Of a DNA stretch of 64,000 nucleotides, positions 58,209 to 64,000 are shown in pieces. The first letter of the stretch is position 1. Every line of letters begins with the position of its first letter. The notes below the pieces were generated by a model, which made no database searches, had not been told where the DNA came from, and saw only the letters and a list, made by a program, of their open reading frames with translations. A program made the translations under genes and the position numbers. The DNA is from Diphasiastrum complanatum (Eukaryota; Streptophyta; Lycopodiopsida; Lycopodiales; Lycopodiaceae), in the NCBI GenBank assembly GCA_029204225.1, contig CM055102.1:39676057-39740056 (forward strand), in the 5' to 3' direction.

Positions 58209-61200
58209 CCTCCCTCCCGGTAACAAATTGATCATTGTGTCCATACTAGAAAGTACCTGGGATCTTGCAACGTCAGCAGATTCAGCAAGAAGTTTGAGCT
58301 CCTCCATCTTACGATAGTCTTCTTCAACTTTTTCTATGCGGTTTACAGCTGCATACAAAATGTGACCTATCAACAAAACTATGACGAGTATTCCAGTGGA
58401 TGTTGTTATTGCAGACCAGGGAACTGGAGGCTGCTTGTAGAACCTGAAAAGAAACATTCACCTTTTAACCACACCAATAAGAGAGTGACCAAGTTTCTTA
58501 TGGGAAAACGTCCATTACAAGTGCAGATTCATTGCATGCAGGCTACCTCTTATTGATACATATGTAGCCCATGATTTGTATAGACAACTTTGTCCGGCGT
58601 TACTTTTACAGGGAAGCAGATGTGGAAGAGTAAAAGGAAGTCATAATAGGCAATCAAACTTGGTTCAAACAAAAAATTCAGTTGCACAGAAAACCACACA
58701 CCTGCAGCGCATTTCATGCTTGCGGAGTGGATCTCCAAATTCCAATTTGCTAATATGACTTACAGTAGTTCCAATTGAAGTGTTTAGACCATACATCACC
58801 AAAGGATTTGATTTATTTGTAATGTCGTATACATTGACTATGATGGCCTGACTTTCAGCAAGCTGTCGTAATAAGTTTTCTACAAGTGACTCAAAGTCAA
58901 AAGCTCCACCCATATACCTGATTGTCCAACACAATCTGAACATCAGCAAGGCAAGTTTGCTGCAGTTTGACTAAGTGATAAGTCTTAAATGAAAGTAATA
59001 AAGAAACTAAGAGTGCTAAGCAAAAAAAATACTATACAAAAATGCAGGCGTTGAGTGGGTCTATGTGGATGAGCTTTACACTTCTCCTACAGTTGTATCT
59101 GCAGTGCTGAAGTAGAATAATGCATAACCACCTATTTAAGCAATCTCTAAGTCTGTTCAGATAGCTCTCAATAATTATGCTGGATGATGGTCTAATCTCT
59201 TCTGCACAAAAAATATAGAAAAACTGATCCTTTCTGTTCAAAAACTCCCACATAAATATAAATATACACTCTTTGAACGGTTATCCTCTTTTTCTGGGTT
59301 CCTTATACAAAGGTATCTGACGATTACTTAAAGAGGAAAAATCAGAGAAAGGATGAGGACGATTATGAACTTGCCAGCATCTTGATTACACATCTCGTAA
59401 AAAAATAACTCCACTCCCAAAAACGTTGATACTAATGAAATCATAGAGTACTGCAATGAAAAGTTTTAATGCTCCTATTTAACTGAATTTCCAAAATATA
59501 GTTTTTGATCATAACCCTGCAGTTTTATTTATGCGTTCTTCTGGACTAGCATCGGGGGGTAAGTCTGTTGTATAGACTGTAAACGTCAGAACAACACCAA
59601 GGTGATTGGACTCCAGAAGTCTGAAAGGACTTGTCAAGGCTCCTTTCCCAGATGCTCTAGCTCGAAGAATATTTTCATGATCCTCCTGCCAACATATGTC
59701 GAGTGTCAACTTTGTAAATCAGCAGAAAATTGCGATTCAAGTTATGCCAACAAAATTTTACGCTTTTACTAGAATCCAAACATAAGAAACATTAATTTAA
59801 CAGGAATCAGTATATCATTCATACTGTATAGTAGCAATGCTTGTTACATCCCAATCAGCGGATCACGTTTCGCTGCAACAGGGATCTGGGTTCCGGATCG
59901 CTTTTTTACTTAAATTTTTTCATAAGAGTTAAAAAACAAACTCTAAATAGCCTAAGAAAAGTGTTAATAGTAGCAGAAAAAAATTTGCATACTGTCTAAA
60001 CAATTTCACACACCAGCAAATCTGTTTTTTTGAAGAAAAAATAAAAATAAAAATTCAGTGCACGTTTCAGGAAACCCTAATGGGATTTCCTGGATTGCAT
60101 TCTGGGTCACGTTCCGGAACGCAACATGCAACATCGATCCCAATATTTTGCCCCATATCAAACATCTTTAATGTTCAGTCTACATTTATCTTTGTTGTGT
60201 CACGGATTACATTGCCATGAACACCTCACTGATCGTTGCTTTTCGAAACTGCAAGCCGTGAGTCTCCAGCTAAAATATAGCCAAGTTCTAATAGAGACAA
60301 CATTAGTTACAATCAGAACAGTTCCATTGCAGCAGTATATCTATTAATCTGCTAATATATATCTGGAAAATGATAATATATCGAATTTCACAATTGAGAA
60401 GTCAGTGATGTCATAAGGTAAAGTTCAAAAAAATATACATGCAATCAAAAAATATAGGATTCAATAAACAAAAAAATCTGGGTATAAACTTTAAAGATAT
60501 ATCTAACATTAGTATCTCAAGAAAATGACAAACAAAGGGACAAGCACCTCTCCAGACATCAAATCAAGAGATGCCAGATGTGATAATGTATCTTGTGTCA
60601 ATACTGTTGGAGCATACTCATCTTGTGCAGGCTGCAGCTCATTTGAATGCATTTTCTTGATAACCCAGCCTTGTTCCCTTTCAAACTGTTCTCTTTGTGA
60701 ATGAAGCACCCTTATTGCATAGGCAACACCAGTCATTAGAGGACGTTCGAAGGAAGTTCTTGCAGCATATACAGCAAAGGTGTCCTGTATCCAAAAGCAT
60801 AAAAAAACATATCAAAGCTACTTCAATCTCACAAGAATAGTCAAGCAAGCATATTATCTCATATCTGTAAAGATAGAGCCTGCAGGTATGAATAAGGACA
60901 TGAATAGAACTCAACAAAGTCCTCAATATGTAATAAAAATGGACAAAGCAATGGACATTTACAATCAACAGAACTTGCAAGATGATGCACAAAGAAAGAA
61001 TAGATGTTTGGGACAGAGCAAATTCTATATTCCAGACTACATCAAGCTTGTACTAAGATCATGCAGTGCGGACGTAAGTTTGATAGGCATTAGTAAAAAA
61101 TTAAATATTCAAGACCCTTTGATTTTAAACTAGAAGTTCGATCAAATTCATCTTTCACCAATTCGTATGCTACTGTTTTCAGAGCCTTGAGAAAGAAACA

Positions 61201-63551
61201 AATTATCACGTTACTGTACTGATCTACAATTTGTTTTGAAGGATCATTCAAATTGAGTAAGAATATGAATTGCTTCGATATTTTATTGTGACTACCATAG
61301 GTGCCTGTTCCAAACTGGAATGAATTCCGAAAGGTGTGTCAAATTGCAACATGACCCAATTTTTTTTGCTCGATTAGGAAATGCTCCCTTTTTTCTTAAT
61401 GTAATTTTTTTACCTAATGGAAGATGGAGGATGACATCAGGTTGCCCAATTAAAAATATTTAGACTTGAAAAATCACAGTATCGATTCCTATTAGATAAT
61501 TTTCTGCCTTCAAGACCAGTGTTGTTCTGGTAGGTAGGATCTCCCATGGTATTAACTTGGGTATCGGGGAACCAATCTGGCTGGTATGAGGAGTTCCAAA
61601 CCCAGGTGGTATCACAAGACCAAGGAATATTTTGAGAACCAGTCTACTAATCACAGCCCCAAGCTAATACCATGTTGATAACCACCAATTTTGGCTGAGC
61701 ATTGAGGATTTAACCAGGTGTTGAGAACCAACTATCATCAAAAGTAAAGAACAGTCTAATATGAAGAACAAGCTGGTATCTTTGACCGATGAATATTTCG
61801 ATAGTCATACCAGGCTGGCATGTCAATAATCTAATACCATACCAACAATGTTCCAGACATTAAATATCCATCTATAATGGACATGACAATCATATTGAAT
61901 TGATTTTATAGTTCAAATACTTCCAGAAGGACAACGAGAAGTCAGCTTGCAAATATATTATTTTGATTGTGGGAACAAGTTTTTTAGTCAAAGTCAAAGT
62001 TCCAGGTGCCGTGGAACTTCACGGCACCCATTTTTTTTTTCTTTTAAATTTTTTTTAGTCATCTTTTTAGTGAAAAACCAAAAAAAAAAGATTTTAAAAA
62101 AAAAACAGGTGCCGTTCCACGGCACGTGTGCCATGGTACGGCACCCGCTACGGCACCCAGGCCCCACGGCACCTGTGCCGTGGGGAACTTTGGTCAAAGT
62201 AAAAAAAATATCAAATTATTTACATTTGTATACACAAAACACATTTGTGTCTATGATGCCTACTCAACTAAACACTAGTAGCTGTCAAGAAGACAGCTAA
62301 ATGAACTATACAGACGTGCAGAAAATCAGGGTATTGTTAATGGTGGTATCTAGCTTTTTCGAAGCATTAACGCGACTTGGATCACTTTTTGAGCTATTAA
62401 GGTTAGATAAATAATGCTTGCTGATTTTGTTAAACAGGAAGGAAGAAGGAACCACCACTGCCATCCAAGACTACTAGATTGTGTCTTTGACTAGATGCTT
62501 TGAACTTTGAAGTACGGTTATTGTGCTATTAATAATGTGTCCACGAGTTTTTATTTTCAATTATTATCTTTATCAATAAACAGTCTTACAATAAGGAAAT
62601 TTCTGAGTCCTAAATCAAAATCATAAAGGTTTCCCACAGCTTTTCTGAACAAAGTTCATTCCCTCACGGTATAAAGGACCAAAAGTTTAACGCACTCTTA
62701 CCCAAATTTAGTGTAAGAGCTGGCTGTAAAACATGTATAAATATAGGATTCTTCACACTACTTTTGCTATTAAAACTGAAAAGGTTAGGGCAAAAACATT
62801 TTGAGACCATATCAGCACACCAAAAAACCTAGCTTGAGGCCCTCAACATTTCTCAATATTACAGGGGAGGAGCTTAGGCACTGTACTATGAAGATTTGCA
62901 AGGTGACTGTTTATGACAAAAATATGAGAGGTCACGTCCTGCTAACTTGTTCAATGCCACTGGATCGTGTACAGTTCTGGGTACTTGCATGGTATGGGGT
63001 TAATCAAATTCTCATGGAAGTCTTCAAGACAGAAGGGGAAAGAGGGATAATCTCTGCTTCAGAGCAAGCACTTGTCTAAGGAAATTTTATTTCAGACCAA
63101 CCTGATCAAGAGCTGATGGTTGTTTCCCGAGATGAAAGGTTGTGACTAGGGCTGTTAGTGCACGAACATGATTCAAACTAGAGACAAATTGATCTTGCAA
63201 CATCCAGGCCCTCTCTTCACACATATTTAATAGCCTCTCTCTCCGACGCTTGACAATATCTGCATTCATGGAATAGAAGACCCATATGGAGACACTTATG
63301 CCTGCAAGGACCCACAGAACCAAGAGTCTCAAATGCCATCTTTTGGCAACCCTCTGATTTTGCATATTTGGAGCTGAGGGACAAATAGCAGGAGGAGCAC
63401 TTGCTTGCACCCACCACTTGGCAGGCAATCTGCCAGGGCCAAGCTGATAATTACTCCTTGCTATGGTAGAGCCCTGGAAACCCTTGCCAGTCCCCACAGC
63501 TATGGCATCAGTACGGCACTTCATGGTTTTCTTTGACGACGCTTGACACAT
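54612..63551 (-). CDS. CRE1/AHK4-like: Cytokinin-receptor-type hybrid histidine kinase, complete, 11 exons
   Basis: Exons (minus): 63551-63102, 60784-60548, 59685-59516, 58917-58702, 58443-58257, 57833-57782, 57465-57236, 56838-56740, 56599-55869, 55698-55189, 54855-54612. All phases agree, with GT donors and AG acceptors, giving 1041 residues. The start ATG at 63551 is the first after an in-frame TGA. Domains: membrane segment 73-94; CHASE sensor to about 350, with LTSPFRLLE and LGVVLTF (246-264), the cytokinin-binding zone, including the Thr equivalent to the one altered in wol (from memory); second membrane segment 369-391; H box [10 protein letters not shown] with phospho-acceptor His 427; N box 535-547; G1 VEDTGVGIP 637-645; G2 GGTGIGL 668-674; a receiver-like domain lacking the acidic pair ([10 protein letters not shown]); and a true receiver with DD 908-909, Asp 953, Thr 1000 and Lys 1022. 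The family senses cytokinin and passes phosphate His-Asp to HPt proteins. Length and exon number match Arabidopsis AHK4. No break is visible. Confidence 0.95.
58113..58204. repeat. (CT)n microsatellite in intron 5 of the kinase
   Basis: About 46 CT units followed by CCCT units (58202-58218), lying between exon 5 and exon 6. It is 40-50 bases from the donor of intron 5 at 58256. Confidence 0.97.
61986..62200. mobile_element. Foldback/MITE-like element in intron 1 of the kinase
   Basis: The left end AGTCAAAGTCAAAGTTCC and right end GGAACTTTGGTCAAAGT are inverted. GGTGCCGTGG and its complement recur inside both arms, and T-rich and A-rich tracts face each other in the middle, so nearly the whole 215 bp can fold back. 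The GC-rich arms contrast with the AT-rich intron. No ORF. Superfamily not assigned. Confidence 0.6.
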
Positions 63552-64000
63552 AGTGGTGTTTTCTTTCTCCAGCAATCCAGTTCAAGGATGACCACGGAAA
63601 CTGCTTCCCATCAAATGCTGGAGCATACACAGTCCAGTTGTAATAACTTTATATCGCCTTGGAAACCCATAAAATCACAAAGATTTGCAAGAGCATCTCT
63701 AGTGTGGATCTTAATAATCCGTCTACTTGCATTCGCCTCCACAGAAAACAGACTACAATCTTCCATTTTTAAGAAACCGAAGATGTTTCCAGAACAGAAT
63801 CTCAGATGAAGTCAACTAGAGATGTTTAGAATGTCTTTGAGTTGTGATAAGCGGAGTAAGTATTTCCATTAGTTTTCTGATAATGATGAAGAAATGAAGA
63901 GTTCTTTTATGAGCTCGACCAATTGTCGCAGCTGCGGATGGTTGGGGAAGCTGACCTCGTGTGTAAGAAAAAGCAGAAGAGCTCAGCGAAAAGCTCAGAA
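63552..64000 (-). promoter_or_regulatory. 5' leader/flank of the complete histidine kinase
   Basis: Homologous to 305-890 upstream of the left copy, with several small deletions (for example the region matching 565-790 is shortened). Likely transcribed leader. No conserved ORF and no clear TATA box. Confidence 0.55.

Noticed and set aside
62801-63079. 92-codon plus ORF in intron 1 of the kinase
   Set aside because: No domain, antisense to the gene, and ends in intron sequence next to exon 1; probably chance.

Overview
The window is AT-rich nuclear DNA of a land plant, almost certainly a vascular plant. The reasons are a spliced cytokinin-receptor-type histidine kinase with plant intron positions, a captured plant UBP12/13-type MATH fragment, Ty1/copia and Ty3/gypsy elements primed by the usual plant initiator-Met tRNA site (TGGTATCAGAGC), and long CT microsatellites. 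I cannot name the species.

Layout. The left edge (1-304, minus) is the open first exon of one histidine kinase. The right edge (54612-63551, minus) is a complete second copy with eleven exons and 1041 codons: CHASE sensor, histidine kinase, receiver-like domain and receiver. The 5' flanks of the two copies are also alike, so this is a duplicated receptor pair in the same orientation, with start codons about 63 kb apart. The DNA between them is almost entirely nested mobile elements.

From about 2.9 to 10 kb there are broken copia and gag pieces, some in inverted order, and an 85-bp tRNA-derived SINE with a perfect 16-bp duplication. From 10 to 18.6 kb a decayed gypsy pol is split by a 5.7-kb minus-strand LTR element (12786-18534, target duplication CTCCA). 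That element has no reverse transcriptase or integrase. It carries two gag-like blocks, an acidic ORF, an unknown 312-codon ORF and a captured 5' part of a UBP12/13-like gene with its MATH domain. From 20.2 to 25.1 kb lies a second non-autonomous LTR element with gag-like ORFs only. Its LTRs carry long CT repeats and its leader holds a tandem array of about 150-bp units. From 27.6 to 33.4 kb there are two deletion derivatives of copia elements.

From 33.4 to 49.6 kb lies a complex, decayed DNA-transposon-like region. It has a plus-strand transposase-like gene, a minus-strand gene of unknown family (three partial copies) and a plus-strand Ulp1/C48-like cysteine protease gene (two partial copies). 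It also has a family of about 71-bp inverted-repeat modules with 18-bp arms. One Ulp1-like copy is cut next to its presumed catalytic cysteine by a copia element (39448-45308) that looks intact: LTRs that read as identical, TSD TGGTT, and one 1316-codon gag-pol ORF. A further gag-protease copia fragment and a scrap of LINE reverse transcriptase lie just downstream of the kinase gene. Ordinary host coding capacity is limited to the two histidine kinases. Most other ORFs belong to mobile elements or are chance ORFs.
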